Assembly (NCBI GenBank): GCA_031761405.1
Contig: JASEVX010000003.1
Coordinates: forward strand, 20,449,849 to 20,513,848
Length of the DNA: 64,000 bases
Reading direction: 5' to 3'
Source: Serripes groenlandicus
Taxonomy: Eukaryota > Mollusca > Bivalvia > Cardiida > Cardiidae
Below are positions 63,847 through 64,000 of the stretch, piece after piece; positions within the stretch are counted from its first letter, which is position 1; each line of letters begins with the position of its first letter. The translations under genes were made by a program, and so were the position numbers. The notes below the pieces were generated by a model, which did not search any database, had not been told where the DNA came from, and worked only from the letters and a program-made list of their open reading frames with translations.

Positions 63847-64000
<154 letters not shown>

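Overview
This is a eukaryotic, AT-rich and repeat-saturated window that looks like a bivalve mollusc. The signs are tRNA-derived SINEs with the mollusc-type tail (GATATGAC...GTTGAAAGCGGCGTTAAA...(AAAC)n), many families of CAAGAG-starting elements with tandem-repeat cores, and one recognisable host gene with small exons and long introns. A heterodont such as Dreissena is a guess. No bacterial-type genes, CRISPR arrays or operons are present, and almost all short open reading frames lie in repeats or microsatellites.

The only host gene I can support is the 3' half of a type I coronin on the minus strand, entering at position 64000. Its exons are 63848-64000 (end of the WD/beta-propeller region), 59430-59490, 57018-57119, 54259-54519 (a long Lys/Pro/Ala-rich linker), and then two possible last exons, both in phase 0. 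These are exon A at 48674-48811 and exon B at 29358-29537. Each encodes a complete coiled coil followed by a stop, so they look like alternative C-termini made by exon duplication. Exon A keeps the coronin trimerisation motif (R-I-x-x-L-E); exon B has K-I-x-x-L-E at the same place and a longer acidic tail.

The layout is as follows. 0-19 kb: no host gene; one decayed LINE reverse transcriptase (about 948-1560), micro- and minisatellites, SINEs, inverted-repeat (foldback) elements, several CAAGAG elements and a 61-bp satellite (18291-19157). 19-61 kb: a very dense field of about 230-bp elements with TTAACCCTTTCCC ends and a central hairpin (TTAA target, piggyBac-like non-autonomous elements). 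They fill the coronin introns and about 10 kb beyond the gene's end. 61-64 kb: nested CAAGAG elements, then the coronin exon.

The assembly itself matters. A 200-N gap (38830-39029) separates two contig ends that carry the same locus twice: 28659-38829 and 39030-46294. The overlap ends exactly at both gap edges, so it is best read as two unmerged haplotypes, not a real duplication. The second copy of exon B (39759-39944) is frame-broken in a stretch full of small indels. The duplication is useful, because it reveals two insertion polymorphisms of CAAGAG elements (33557-34720 and 36628-38315) with their empty sites, which define the element ends. Terminal structure (subterminal inverted repeats, 3' hairpin, tandem-repeat core, insertion within an A/T run) resembles non-autonomous Helentron/Helitron-like elements.
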